Source: Linum tenue
Lineage: Eukaryota > Streptophyta > Magnoliopsida > Malpighiales > Linaceae
Direction: 5' to 3'
Assembly: GCA_946122785.1 (NCBI GenBank)
Contig: CAMGYJ010000007.1
Coordinates: 41,379,587 to 41,443,586 of the forward strand
DNA length: 64,000 nucleotides
Positions within the stretch are counted from its first letter, which is position 1. Every line of letters begins with the position of its first letter. A model generated the notes under the pieces. It was not told where the DNA came from and ran no database searches. It was given only the letters and a program-made list of their open reading frames with translations. Both the position numbers and the translations under genes were made by a program. Positions 10,066 through 21,786 of this stretch are shown piece after piece.

Positions 10066-11953
10066 GCTGTACTCGTTGCCCGTCTCAGTGTGTCTTCTTT
10101 TTCATTTTCGTCTTTTGTGTGTTTGCTCCATGTGTGCGGAGCTTGGACTTAGTGTCGTTTGTTTTTGTTTTTGGTTTTTCTTTTGTGGTTTGATGTAGCC
10201 GTCTGGGCTAACACTTATCCCTAACGCACAGTGTGCTAGTGTGTTTCTGGTGTTCGAATTGTGCAGCATTGTCCACTCTCCCGTTCATTTCTCACTGACT
10301 GGTCCACTTCCAGTCCCCCAGCAGTGTTCTTACCCGGTAACATCGTTCCCCTTATCTTTCCCTCTCCTCCATTGAGGGAAATGTCGTGCTTAAGTGTGGG
10401 GGGGTGCTTTGTATCGGTTGGAATATTTATGATGGTGCTTGGAGCCTAATATTTATGATGGTGCTTGGAGCCTAGTCCACTGTCCGAATCTTACGATTTG
10501 AGGGCTCCAAGTACTGTTGTTTGATCATATTGGCACTGTGTTTTGATGGATGAATTGATTGGTTTTCAGATTAATGCATGACAACTTGTTTGCGACTAGG
10601 ACAACCTATGATGAGGACTGAGATGTGCAGTAGAACGATGTAGGGGTTCAGTTTTCCAACTGTTTGCTTGCCAACTGTGACTTGATCTGACTTGATCTGA
10701 TTACTTGTTCTTGACAGTCGTTTATGCATCTAGTTCAGGGTATCAGAATGTGAGATAGAGCATATAGGTAGCCATGTGAGATTTGAGCCTGCTCGTTTCT
10801 TTCTTGTGCGATAGATCCCTCTTCCATGATGTGTAGCATTCACGATGTCACTAGCTAAGATGATGGGGGCATAGGATTAGCCCACGACCCAAAACTGACT
10901 GTCCTGATGAGTCATATCCCCTAGTCAGCCCCTTTGAGCCGTGTGTTATCCTTTCTTTTGGTCTATAATGGAAAAAAATCACCCTTGTTGCATCTTTTAG
11001 AAGGTTCCACAGAGTGGTTCTTATATATTCTCTGTTGTTTCTGCTAAAATCTATGTGAGTGTTGGAGGTAGTGCTTAAAAGTTGGGCAGATGTTTGAAAT
11101 TTATGCAGAAGTGGTGGCTCTCTTAGGAAATGAAAAGAAAAAAAAAATGAAAGTGAAACAAAGAAAAAATTGAAAGCAAAAGAGAGCCACTACAAAAAAT
11201 CTGAATAATGCCCAGTAAGTAGTGTTTCTTAGCAGTCTGGCTTGGAAATGCTGATGTTTATGCCTCCTTCGCTCTTGTGCTCTTGAGATGTTGAGTAATG
11301 CAGAATAGCAGAAAGTAAATACTGGTTTGTTTGACTGTGATTGTGTGTTGGGATAATGTGGAACCTTTTGCTATGAATACTTCCACCACCTAAAAGGCAT
11401 TTTCACCATGTCCAAGACCCTAGCCAGTCATTTGAACCTGTGTCTAAGACCTCCTGATTAGTTAGTGGTGACACCCCATATGTGAACTCTAGCATTTAGA
11501 GGCTGCCATCATGGTGAAGAGATGATAGGGATTGAGAGAGATAACATGCGCATCTTTCGCATCAAATTGTCCTGACCCCACTGGTCGAGAATGAGTGATT
11601 CGTTTTCATTTTCTGTATGCTCTTGTACCCCGGTGAGGACCTAGATTGCTCGGTCTCTATTCTGATGTCTTGAGTTGGATGCATGAGTTGACTGTTTTGA
11701 GTAGGTGGTTGAATCAAGTCTAGGTTGGCCAGTGAACAGAAGGGAGATTCTTCCTTTACTCGATTTGCTGCACTCGAATGTCCTTTGTGGTGGTTGTCCA
11801 GGTTGTTATTGAGGTTGTGCATGTATTGATGTTTGAAAACCAGTGCGATTCACGTGTTCTGTGCCTTTATGACTTGTCCCCAATGTTGGTTGATTGAAGT
11901 ATGTAAGCTTACCTAGTGTCTGACTTGGTTTGCTTGGGGACAAGCAAACGGTT
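10066..11953 (+). other. 3' noncoding region of Athila-1 with internal PPT-like tract and 26-bp duplication
   Basis: No credible coding region. AAGTGTGGGGGGG at 10392-10404 follows CATTGAGGGAAATG and resembles the true PPT 1.5 kb further on. A 26-bp unit starting AATATTTATGATGG is tandemly duplicated (10422-10447 and 10448-10473) and is single-copy in Athila-2. The whole region is nearly colinear with 37323-39150 of Athila-2. Confidence 0.7.
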
Positions 11954-11968
11954 AAGTGTGGGGGAGTT
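11954..11968 (+). other. Polypurine tract of Athila-1
   Basis: AAGTGTGGGGGAGTT lies immediately before the 3' LTR start TGATAGACC. It is shared with Athila-2 and element X. Confidence 0.85.
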
Positions 11969-12446
11969 TGATAGACCGTCATTTACACATGTTTTTACCC
12001 CTGTTCTTACACCGTTTGAGGTGTTGATTCTCGTGTTTTATGCCGATTTCACGCTAGGTTGTGCTTGTTTGTGATATTTCAGGTCCTAGTACGTGAATGA
12101 AGGCTTGGGAGCGAGTCTGGGGTCGGTTGGACGAAGATCGCACGAATGGCGAGGTTTCAAGGAGGCTGCACGGCCAGAGCAGGGAGTCGCACGGCCGTGC
12201 AACATGCAATCCAGGCCGTGCGCTTTTTGCCGAGGCCACGCACCGCCAACCCCTGAAACTCGCACGGCGTGCAACGTGCAACTCTGGCCGTGCGAGGTGG
12301 CTGAAGGTCGATTAATTGGTACGCTGCGTTTTGAGCCGCACAGCCAGAATGGTGATATGCACGGCCGTGCACCCTAGCCGTGCGAGTCGGGAAATCCTGG
12401 TTTTTAAAGCCTATTCCGAGCCAGAAAGAGGGAATTCGAGTTTTAG
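11969..12446 (+). repeat. 3' LTR of Athila-1, first part
   Basis: 478 bp, matching 2988-3466 of the 5' LTR, including the palindrome block (12165-12392) with a few substitutions and one deleted base. It is interrupted by the LARD-like element after TTTTAG and continues at 18261. Confidence 0.9.
12442..12446. repeat. Target-site duplication of the LARD-like element (TTTAG), left copy
   Basis: TTTAG is repeated at 18256-18260. Removing 12447-18260 restores a continuous Athila-1 LTR. Confidence 0.9.
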
Positions 12447-12569
12447 TGTAACATCCCGTTCCGGCATAACCCATATTTCGATCGCTAGAAAGTTCGCGAT
12501 TTAAAATCGAGCATTTCGACACTATTTCGACGAAAATCGGATTATCAATCGATCGGATAAGTATACGTA

Positions 12570-12573
<4 letters not shown>

Positions 12574-12635
<62 letters not shown>

Positions 12636-13028
12636 TTCAGGCTAGCGTACGCCCGGGCGTACCTTAGTCTACCGTACGCCCGTTGAGTTTTGCTATTTAG
12701 ACAATGAATTAACCGGAGTTTTTGGGATGATACTATACCCTAACCTCTAATGGATAAACCCCAGTCCCTAATTCACTAATCCAAAGCATAATATTCATTT
12801 AATCTTGAAATGAAAATCAACGGTCTTGATTTGTCAAAATTATTGTTGATTTACTTTTTAAGATTAAATGAATCTCATGAGTTGGGTTAGAAAATTAGGG
12901 ACTGGGGTTTATCCATTAGAGGTTAAGGTATAGTATCATGCCAAAAACTCCGGTTAATTCATGATCTAAATAGTAAAACTCAACGGGCGTACGGTAGACT
13001 AAGGTACGCCCGGGCGTACGCTAGCCTT

Positions 13029-13064
<36 letters not shown>
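12574..13064. repeat. Expanded (TA)n microsatellite split by a MITE
   Basis: About 60 bp of TA lie left of the MITE and about 32 bp right of it. The empty site in the 3' LTR (about 16124-16143) has roughly 20 bp of TA. Confidence 0.8.
12634..13032. mobile_element. 399-bp hairpin MITE inserted in the (TA)n tract
   Basis: The left arm (from 12634, GGTTCAGGCTAGCGTACG) and the right arm (to 13032, CGTACGCTAGCCTTTGCC) are inverted copies for about 145 bp at high identity, then more weakly to the centre. Both arms carry the palindrome GTACGCCCGGGCGTAC. The 3' LTR of the same element lacks it, so it arrived after retrotransposition. Insertion into TA suggests a Tc1/Mariner (Stowaway-like) TSD, but the TA array hides the exact duplication. 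No ORF. Confidence 0.75.
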
Positions 13065-13066
<2 letters not shown>

Positions 13067-14249
13067 TCGGTCCATTTAATTCCACCGACCCATCATTTTT
13101 CCCATTCCATTTCGTTCTTCCACTTTCCATTTCGGGGCCGAGAGAGACAGAGAGAAGCAGAACGCGCAGGGGAGCTCGGAGAGAAATTACAAAGCTCAAA
13201 TTCTTGAGCACTACTGATCCAAAAATCCCGTAAGTAATGCCTAATTCATCTATTCATCGTGATTTATCGATTTAGAGCTTTAAAACGAGTTTTTGGTTCA
13301 GGAATTTCTTGAATTCCCGATAAGCCAAATTAGGGTTTCGGAGTATCCGGAAGCCGGATTGAGCCCAAATTTCATATACGAGCTTCCTGCAGAGAGGTAA
13401 TCAATCCTCTAGTTCTAATCCATGAATTTCGGCTATTATTTAGGTCGGAGCCGGGATCGCTGAATTTAGCTCCGGTCAGGGTTTGATGTGTTTTTATCAA
13501 GAATTTGACCCGGAGCCTAGAACTAATATTGACGGGGATACTGCAGGGGATATAAGGACGGTCTCGGATTTTAATTCGGGGTTCGTTCGTGAAATTGACG
13601 TTTTAGTACGGGAAGCTTAAACCGGTGTTTGAACGACCATAACTGGTGAGGGATTAGCACGGCATACCGGGTTTGTCGTATCACGATAATTATATTGATG
13701 CTTAGAATTGACCTAGGTGAACTAGAATGACATGATTAGGGGTGTATGAACTTTTGTGCTATATGTTGAACCCTAGATTGTTGTATGATATTATTGACTT
13801 GCCCTAATCGATATGAACCTTGTTTATGCTGATGATTGTGTATATGTTGCAAATTGTGGGCTTTACGATGGTTCGAGAAGGTGATTAGGTATGATTTTTC
13901 ATGATTGTTGTATTTGGATGCACAAGTGGGGAAATATATTTTTCCTGGTGATATTATAATGTTTAAGGAGGATGACTTGCACGAGGGTTTATCCCGAGGA
14001 AGTGCAATTATATGACTCCTGATTTACCTATGTTGAGCCAATTATGGCCAGGTCAAGTACATGTGCAAGTAACGAATTATGATTAAGCAAGATGAGATAT
14101 GAATCATGTATAAGGATACCAAATACGAGTGTTGTGGTCTCACGGTCAACTACATAGTAATTAGGGCTCCCTATGCTATTACTCTATTATGATATGTATG
14201 ATAGTCACACCTCTCATGTGGTGATGACTGAAGAATTCTTACGAGATAT

Positions 14250-14372
14250 GACCACACCCAGAGCGGTGTCGGGGTATGATTACACCCATAGTGGTGTGGG
14301 GTATGTATGACCACATCCGACGGGATGTTGGGGTATGTATGACTACATCCGACGGGATGTGGGGTATGTTTC
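14250..14372 (+). repeat. Minisatellite in LARD LTR
   Basis: About four imperfect units of roughly 30-37 bp of the form TATGACCACATCCGACGGGA... ending GGGGTATG. A matching array is at 17328-17446 in the 3' LTR. Confidence 0.7.
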
Positions 14373-15177
14373 CCGGGAGAGTTATTAGCATGGGAGTAGC
14401 CAGGCGCCTATGATTAAAACATGATAAGATGCATATGCACAAGTCAAGGTGGTTGAGTCTTTTGCCCATTGGGATATGAGGATGGCTGAGGTCCGATCCT
14501 AGTGTTTTGGCTTGATTGGTAGATGTATGGTAGGGGTATGCTATGTTATGAACTCACGATGCTATGATTATCTCACTCAGCTATGAGCTGACTCTCTTTT
14601 ATTCTTCTTCTCTGCTTATGCTATGTGTAAGCAGATCATCAGCAACAACAGTAGATAAGTGTTAGGTGGGAGAGGAGCTAGAGTTGAAGCCAGGATGAGT
14701 TATGGTCTTCAACTATTCTGTGCTTGGACGACTACTTGAGATTTTGGCCAGTGATCCACACCTTTTTGTAAAAAATGTTTTGACAACGTTTTTCATGTGC
14801 ATACTAGCTTCTGATCTAGTGTGAGATATCCACAGGTGTGGAAAGTTGATTATATGTGTATATGTGTGTGGTGGTGTAAGTTATGACGACTATGATATGT
14901 ATTAGTAAGGTATGCAGTCGTGTAGTATGAAACTGTGACTATGGCTATGAAAGCCAATGTATATGGTTGGGAGTATATATATTTGTCTATGAATGTATGG
15001 ATTCAGATGAATTATTCTGCAGGATTAGATGGAAGAACTGTTAGCCCATTACGCGAGTAATTCATGTCGAAATTTTATTTAGGTAAATTTTTCTAATTAA
15101 TGTAACACCCGAGATTATTTCCGCTGCAATTGTATGAACAATATGATTAGGTAATACGTATATGGTAGGGTGTTACA

Positions 15178-15997
15178 GTTTGGTATCAGAGCTGGTTTGT
15201 TTTCTGCATTATGGGTATGTTACTTTCACTCTTGAGGACTGATCACCCTCAAAAGGGCAGGAAGTACTCCATACCTGTACTTGCACTTAACTTTCCAGGA
15301 TTTGGACCAAAGGTGATGATGTGTTGCATAGTCAGTTGCATATGGTCAAACATGATTTTGAGTATTTGAAGGAATCTTGAAAATTTTATGGTTTAAGAGA
15401 TTTTTGAAAATATGTGGAGTTTTTATCTTGTTGTTCAAGTAATGATTTTGAAGAAAGTTTTGTTTCAACCAAGTGAGTAACTTGGTTAGACACAAATGGT
15501 GTGTGGATCAAACTAAGGCCAATGTTTCCTTGTAGTTTGCACAGAAGTAGTTTCCGGTGTCACTACTAACCGATCGAGAAGCATGGTGGCTAGCTATGCA
15601 ATTCAGTTGTGTTTAGGCTGTGCTAACATGATGAGTTGTGATGGTAGATATTTGAATAGAGATTTGAATATTGATAATGTTGTGGTAACCATTTTGTAGG
15701 TTCATATAACCTTGTGTTAGTGGCAATCTACCTTGCAGGTTAATAACTTGGTTTAGTGAATTATGCTTTTGAACTTGTTGATTTGCTTTTGTTGTGATAA
15801 CCCGATATAGGTTTTTGAAACTTTATATTGGGAACTTGAGGTGTTATGTGTTTAGTTATGTACTTCAGATCTCCTAACCTAAGAGTTAGGTAGTAACAAT
15901 ATATGTGATAGTGTCTGCCAGGAGGAGAACGAGCGGATATGTACTATTAACTCAAGGTTAGATTTCGGGGACGAAATCTTTTTAAGGAGGGGAGAAT
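15178..15997 (+). other. Internal region of the LARD-like element (PBS, no ORF, PPT)
   Basis: The PBS TGGTATCAGAGC (15181-15192) is of initiator tRNA-Met type and lies three bases after the LTR. About 790 bp follow with no usable ORF. The PPT TTTAAGGAGGGGAGAAT (15981-15997) abuts the 3' LTR and is preceded by GATTTCGGGGACGAAATC. Confidence 0.85.
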
Positions 15998-18255
15998 TGT
16001 AACATCCCGTTCCGGCATAACCCATATTTCGATCGCTAGAAAGTTCGCGATTTAAAATCGAGCATTTCGACACTATTTCGACGAAAATCGGATTATCAAT
16101 CGATCGGATAAGTATACGTATTAATTATATATATATATATATACTCGGTCCATTTAATTCCACCGACCCATCATTTTTCCCATTCCATTTCGTTCTTCCA
16201 CTTTCCATTTCGGGGCCGAGAGAGACAGAGAGAAGCAGAACGCGCAGGGGAGCTCGGAGAGAAATTACAAAGCTCAAATTCTTGAGCACTACTGATCCAA
16301 AAATCCCGTAAGTAATGCCTAATTCATCTATTCATCGTGATTTATCGATTTAGAGCTTTAAAACGAGTTTTTGGTTCAGGAATTTCTTGAATTCCCGATA
16401 AGCAAAATTAGGGTTTCGGAGTATCCGGAAGCCGGATTGAGCCCAAATTTCATATACGAGCTTCCTGCAGAGAGGTAATCAATCCTCTAGTTCTAATCCA
16501 TGAATTTCGGCTATTATTTAGGTCGGAGCCGGGATCGCTGAATTTAGCTCCGGTCAGGGTTTGATGTGTTTTTATCAAGAATTTGACCCGGAGCCTAGAA
16601 CTAATATTGACGGGGATACTGCAGGGGATATAAGGACGGTCTCGGATTTTAATTCGGGGTTCGTTCGTGAAATTGACGTTTTAGTACGGGAAGCTTAAAC
16701 CGGTGTTTGAACGACCATAACTGGTGAGGGATTAGCACGGCATACCGGGTTTGTCGTATCACGATAATTATATTGATGCTTAGAATTGACCTAGGTGAAC
16801 TAGAATGACATGATTAGGGGTGTATGAACTTTTGTGCTATATGTTGAACCCTAGATTGTTGTATGATATTATTGACTTGCCCTAATCGATATGAACCTTG
16901 TTTATGCTGATGATTGTGTATATGTTGCAAATTGTGGGCTTTACGATGGTTCGAGAAGGTGATTAGGTATGATTTTTCATGATTGTTGTATTTGGATGCA
17001 CAAGTGGGGAAATATATTTTTCCTGGTGATATTATAATGTTTAAGGAGGATGACTTGCACGAGGGTTTATCCCGAGGAAGTGCAATTATATGACTCCTGA
17101 TTTACCTATGTTGAGCCAATTATGGCCAGGTCAAGTACATGTGCAAGTAACGAATTATGATTAAGCAAGATGAGATATGAATCATGTATAAGGATACCAA
17201 ATACGAGTGTTGTGGTCTCACGGTCAACTACATAGTAATTAGGGCTCCCTATGCTATTACTCTATTATGATATGTATGATAGTCACACCTCTCATGTGGT
17301 GATGACTGAAGAATTCTTACGAGATATGACCACACCCAGAGCGGTGTCGGGGTATGATTACACCCATAGTGGTGTGGGTTATGTATGACCACATCCGACG
17401 GGATGTTGGGGTATGTATGACTACATCCGACGGGATGTGGGGTATGTTTCCCGGGAGAGTTATTAGCATGGGAGTAGCCAGGCGCCTATGATTAAAACAT
17501 GATAAGATGCATATGCATAAGTCAAGGTGGTTGAGTCTTTTGCCCATTGGGATATGAGGATGGCTGAGGTCCGATCCTAGTGTTTTGGCTTGATTGGTAG
17601 ATGTATGGTAGGGGTATGCTATGTTATGAACTCACGATGCTATGATTATCTCACTCAGCTATGAGCTGACTCTCTTTTATTCTTCTTCTCTGCTTATGCT
17701 ATGTGTAAGCAGATCATCAGCAACAGCAGTAGATAAGTGTTAGGTGGGAGAGGAGCTAGAGTTGAAGCCAGGATGAGGTATGGTCTTCAACTATTATATG
17801 CTTGGACGACTACTTGAGATTTTGGCCAGTGATCCACACCTTTTTGTAAAAAATGTTTTGACAACGTTTTTCATGTGCATACTAGCTTCTGATCTAGTGT
17901 GAGATATCCACAGGTGTGGAAAGTTGATTATATGTGTATATGTGTGTGGTGGTGTAAGTTATGACGACTATGATATGTATTAGTAAGGTATGCAGTCGTG
18001 TAGTATGAAACTGTGACTATGGCTATGAAAGCCAATGTATATGGTTGGGAGTATATATATTTGTCTATGAATGTATGGATTCAGATGAATTATTCTGCAG
18101 GATTAGATGGAAGAACTGTTAGCCCATTACGCGAGTAATTCATGTCGAAATTTTATTTAGGTAAATTTTTCTAATTAATGTAACACCCGAGATTATTTCC
18201 GCTGCAATTGTATGATCAATATGATTAGGTAATACGTATATGGTAGGGTGTTACA
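15998..18255 (+). repeat. 3' LTR of the LARD-like element
   Basis: 2,258 bp from TGTAACATCCCG to GGTGTTACA. It represents the LTR without the MITE. TSD TTTAG follows. Confidence 0.9.
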
Positions 18256-18260
18256 TTTAG

Positions 18261-19138
18261 AGAGACAGAGCGATTCCTAGAGAGAGAAAGCGACGAACAA
18301 GAGTCTCCAAGTGCCCTAGATCGATCTTCAACACCATTGGAGCTTGGTTTGAGCTTGGAGAAGTGCCGATTCAACGTCCAGGAGCAGAAATCCATCTTCA
18401 TAGTATGATTTCCGCGTCTGATTCTGCTTTTGCTTCTCTCTCCATGGAGTAGTTCCCCCATTCATCTGGGTATGGGAAACCCTAGTTCTGTGTGTTAGGT
18501 TTGATTGTATGAACCCAAGTATTGATTCTATGATATTGATTATATTCGATTGAGGTTTGAATGATTGAATGGCATGAATCTTGATCAAATTCCTGTTGTT
18601 TCTGCTTTAACCTAGAATGATAATATCTGCCTAGGTTAATAGAGTATCCTTAATTGAAGGTAGTGAATTGGTGACTTTAGTCGAGGAGCCAATTCACTAT
18701 TCTGTACCGAATTCAATTCGGTAGTGGAGGTTTTGTTCATAGGGCCTCAATCTGTTTACTCCGGTGGAGGTTAGTCGCCCGCTAGAGACTCAGATTGAGA
18801 GGGTCTGAAGACCTTTAGTCGAGACTTCAGACTGTTTGAGAACCTTCCGCAGTGTAACTATCATAGAAATTGAACTTGGTAATTACAATCCGGCTTAACT
18901 GCAGACTAGGGGGAACCATATCCGGGTGACCTCTCTTAACCTGAAAACAACCGTTTAGTTGCTTTGTTTGCTTGTTAGTTTAGATCTTCACTAAAGTTTC
19001 ATTGCTAGATAATACGAATTCACTGAGTAGTCATCACATCTAGGACCCGGGTTGACATTAAAACCCAAACTCGCTATACTACGCTTTAGGAAGTGGTTAC
19101 ACTTGGCCATTTTCTAGAGTGACAGTAGGAGCGAGTCA
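18261..19138 (+). repeat. 3' LTR of Athila-1, second part
   Basis: Resumes at AGAGACAGAGCG and ends GCGAGTCA. It matches 3467-4344 of the 5' LTR and is followed by TSD ATAGT (19139-19143). Confidence 0.9.
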
Positions 19139-19143
19139 ATAGT

Positions 19144-19389
19144 TCTAGTGGTTATTAGTGTCTGAGAATCCCCGGAGCACCTTGAATGTTTGGCCTAGGG
19201 TAGCAAGTATGGTCCTCACGCGAGGGCTTGTGCTTGCACAATATGGAGATAGTAACATTCATTCATACCCGTTTACTCTTTTTTATGCAATGAAGACTAG
19301 AGTGCATTTCCCATTAATTCATCTATCATGTTGCATTAGTTTGAGTAGGTTTGCTTGGGGACAAGCAAACGCCAAAGTGTGGGGGAGTT
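19144..19389 (+). other. End of element X internal region and its polypurine tract
   Basis: Continuation of 1677-2987 after Athila-1. TTGCTTGGGGACAAGCAAAC followed by AAAGTGTGGGGGAGTT (PPT, 19374-19389) matches the end of Athila-1 and Athila-2 exactly in layout. Confidence 0.8.
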
Positions 19390-19605
19390 TGATAACACCA
19401 AAATGGTGTTATTTACCTTGCATTTATTAGATGATTTTGTGTTAAAATGATCTTTAATTGTTTTACAAAATGTCATTTGCATACCCTTTTCGATTTTTAT
19501 ACTATTTTGGGATGCATTCGACATTACGAGCAAATATTGGGAGAAAATGGGAAAAAATGTGTAGAAACAAGGAGAAGGACCAAACAAGGCAAATATCGCA
19601 GCCGA

Positions 19606-19817
19606 AGGGCTCAAGTTCTCGACCGCAAAGATGAGCACAATTGTCGCGAACTTTTGAGGGAGGCACTGCTGGGAGAACAGCGAGTTTACCCACTCTCTTT
19701 GTGGGCAACGTGGATGATGACCAAGTAAAAAGATCGCGCCCGCGACTCAGTATTTCGCGGCCACGATCTCCCGTCTTCAGGCCGCTAACTTGCCCGAGAT
19801 TTTCAGCGGCTATAATA
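19606..19817 (+). promoter_or_regulatory. TCGCG-type palindromic motif block and TATA box in the X LTR
   Basis: Motifs CTCGACCGC, TTGTCGCGAA, GATCGCGCCCGCGACT and TTTCGCGGCCACGATC lie upstream of CTATAATAAAG. The layout is like the Athila-1 and Athila-2 blocks but with a different core. Confidence 0.45.
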
Positions 19818-20175
19818 AAGAGCTGCTGGAGTGAAAAGGGAGAGCAGCCTTAGGGTGAGAAAATTAGGGATTTGGAGTACTTTAGAGAGAGAAACACCTT
19901 GGGAGAGCTTCATTGAAGATCCATTCAGCCCATTGAGCAAGGAGAAGGTGCAAGCAAGGAGAAGAAGGTTGATTCCATCATTCCCCTTTTCTAGTTTGTA
20001 TTTTCTTCTTCTCTCTAATGACTTGAATCTCTAGTGGTTGTTTAGTGTAGATGAACTCTAGTTATAGGTTGTGAATGTTTGGGTTATGAATGAATGAATG
20101 AATGTGTTTGTCTATTTGAATTTAATGTCACTCTTTCCTAAATGATGATGATTTGGTAATTTGCCCTAATCTTCC

Positions 20176-20183
20176 CTATTAGC
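20176..20183. repeat. 8-bp target-site duplication of hAT element (CTATTAGC)
   Basis: CTATTAGC at 20176-20183 is repeated at 21787-21794. Eight-bp duplications are characteristic of hAT transposons. Confidence 0.9.
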
Positions 20184-21786
20184 TAGGGCTGGGAAACGGT
20201 GCGGTCTGGTCCAGACCATACCATATATACGGTCTATGGTCCAGACCGAGAGGCTGAAGTATAGACCATAGACTATACGGTTCGGTCCAGACCACGCCTG
20301 CGGTCTGGTTCGGTCTGGTCTAGATAGACCATAGTAAAAATGAATAATTTGTTTAGTCAACCACACAAAAATTGACCCAATAACCAAGAAAAATAATTGT
20401 TATTTGCCTTAAAACATTAATCCTAACATGCATGCATAATATTGATACTCTGAATCTTAGTACATAACAAAGATACAAAGTAAAAGCATCCCAACTTGCA
20501 CATCATATTGAGACACGATTATCTCTACTCTCTAGTTAAATATGGTTGTGAATGAAGGAGGGACGAGATTCACAAAACTAAGTTTGAGGCTTGGGTGTCG
20601 TTGTGTGATACAACCCTAAATTGCTTCATTACCAAGCTAGAGCTACTTGCCTGAGAAGCTAACCCAACTCATTTGAACAATCTGAGTTTTTGGCCAAGTA
20701 TAGTGACGTGTTCAGGTAGCCTACTTTGGAGCTTTGGTCCTTCCAATTGGGTTGATGGAAATGAAAGGTTAGTGTGTTGTTTTGAACATAAAAACTTCCT
20801 CTACAAGATGGTAGGAGATTCGGGTTCATATGAAGTCGTTAAAGCTGCGTTCCAAGGCCTCAAAGTAGCTGTCTCAAAACTGGCAGACTGCCAGAATTTG
20901 GCTAAGTTTGGAGGAATGGTCAGGAAGGTCACTTTGGAGGTCCATTAAGGGAAGATGGGTTCGAATCAGGGAAGGAGCTTTGTACCACATGAAAGTGCGT
21001 TTGATTGTCTATAGAAGCAAGGTATTGGCTAAGGAGATTGAGACCTGGAGAGATGTGAACGTAGGGGTCAAAGTTGTTACGAACACTGTTTTGGAGGCAG
21101 CTTGCGTAAGCTACAAGTTTTGGGTATTATGGACGAGTTGGGATTCCTTTTCTGTTTTGGTTTGTTACCTTTAGACGTTGTAGGATTAATTAGCTTTCCT
21201 TGTTTGTTTTGTACTCGAATTAGGTTTTAGTTTGCTTATTTAAAGACCTAGAAACTCCATTGTAATGGTTAGACGTTAATCAATTCAGAACTTTTTCTTT
21301 GAGTTTTCAACTCGTGGATTGTCCTTGTTGCTTTGTTCAAATCGGCAACGACGAGCGAGCCTTGTATCGATTGAGTCATCACCTCAATCGTGGTCGGGTT
21401 CCTACCTTGAATTCGGTTGAGCCTCTTCCCCGTGTTTGGTGTTGAAGTTGCACTCCGAACCATCCTTCCATTCCCCTGTCACTCTGTTTTCTTGCCAAGA
21501 AGTCCAAACTCCAAGCGGTGTTCATCGAGCCTAGTGGGTTGGGGCTTATCATTGTGAGAGTTGGGAGAGTGGTCGAATGGGCTGTTAACACGTATTGACA
21601 AGTCGGTTGGGTCCACGGTTTGGTCCGGTAAACCGCGATCTAGACCTGACCAGACCAGAGATCAAAACATAAAATAATATAGACCATGGACCATACCATA
21701 CTTAACGGTCTACGGTCGGGACCAAACCGTGCGGTACGATTTGGACCACGATTTTTCTAACGGTCTTATCTATTTTTTCAGCCCTA
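20184..21786. mobile_element. Non-autonomous hAT element, 1,603 bp
   Basis: Ends are TAGGGCTG...CAGCCCTA (imperfect TIRs TAGGGCTGGGAA / TAGGGCTGAAAA), with a perfect 8-bp TSD. Subterminal regions (20195-20335 and 21605-21775) are packed with GGTCTGGTCC/GGACCAGACC-type motifs, as hAT transposase-binding regions often are. No transposase ORF. The interior (about 20580-21560) looks like an unrelated LTR. Confidence 0.85.
20580..21560 (+). repeat. LTR-like sequence inside the hAT element
   Basis: The order of features resembles the LTRs of element D: a stretch with TTTGGCTAAGT, a TATTTAAAG TATA-like box near 21237, and a downstream segment with TGTATCGATTGAG and CAATCGTGGTCGGG (compare 40730-40800). 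Boundaries and TSD could not be fixed. It may be a solo LTR or captured sequence. Confidence 0.35.

Larger units (their letters stand above)
12447..15177 (+). repeat. 5' LTR of the LARD-like element
   Basis: 2,731 bp against 2,258 bp for the 3' LTR. The excess is a hairpin MITE plus an expanded TA array (12574-13064). The remainder is colinear with 15998-18255. Confidence 0.85.
12447..18255 (+). mobile_element. LARD-like non-autonomous Ty3/Gypsy derivative with very long LTRs
   Basis: LTRs begin TGTAACATCCCG and end GGGTGTTACA. They flank an internal region of only 820 bp without coding capacity. The initiator-Met-type PBS and the AAGGAGGGGAGAAT PPT are both present, so replication signals are kept while gag-pol is absent. 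A GATTTCGGGGACGAAATC motif just before the PPT, and the TGTAAC start, are typical of Tekay/Del-type chromoviruses, suggesting that parentage (inference). The LTRs differ at only about eight positions by eye over about 2.26 kb, apart from the hairpin insertion and TA-array length, so insertion is recent. Confidence 0.85.
2988..19138 (+). mobile_element. Athila-1: Ty3/Gypsy Athila element, pol-deleted, nested in element X
   Basis: An LTR retrotransposon with LTRs starting TGATAGACC and ending GAGCGAGTCA, a tRNA-Asp-type PBS, a gag-protease ORF, a third ORF, a PPT and a matching 5-bp TSD. The 3' LTR is split by a nested 5.8-kb element (12447-18255). Without that insertion it is about 10.3 kb. 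RT, RNaseH and nearly all of integrase are missing, so it is non-autonomous. The two LTRs differ at roughly 16-18 positions by eye over about 1,356 bp. Leading U3, U5 and 3' noncoding regions closely match Athila-2, but the LTR palindrome block does not. Confidence 0.9.

Noticed and set aside
12574..13064. Origin-like AT-rich region
   Set aside because: It is a simple TA microsatellite expanded around a MITE.
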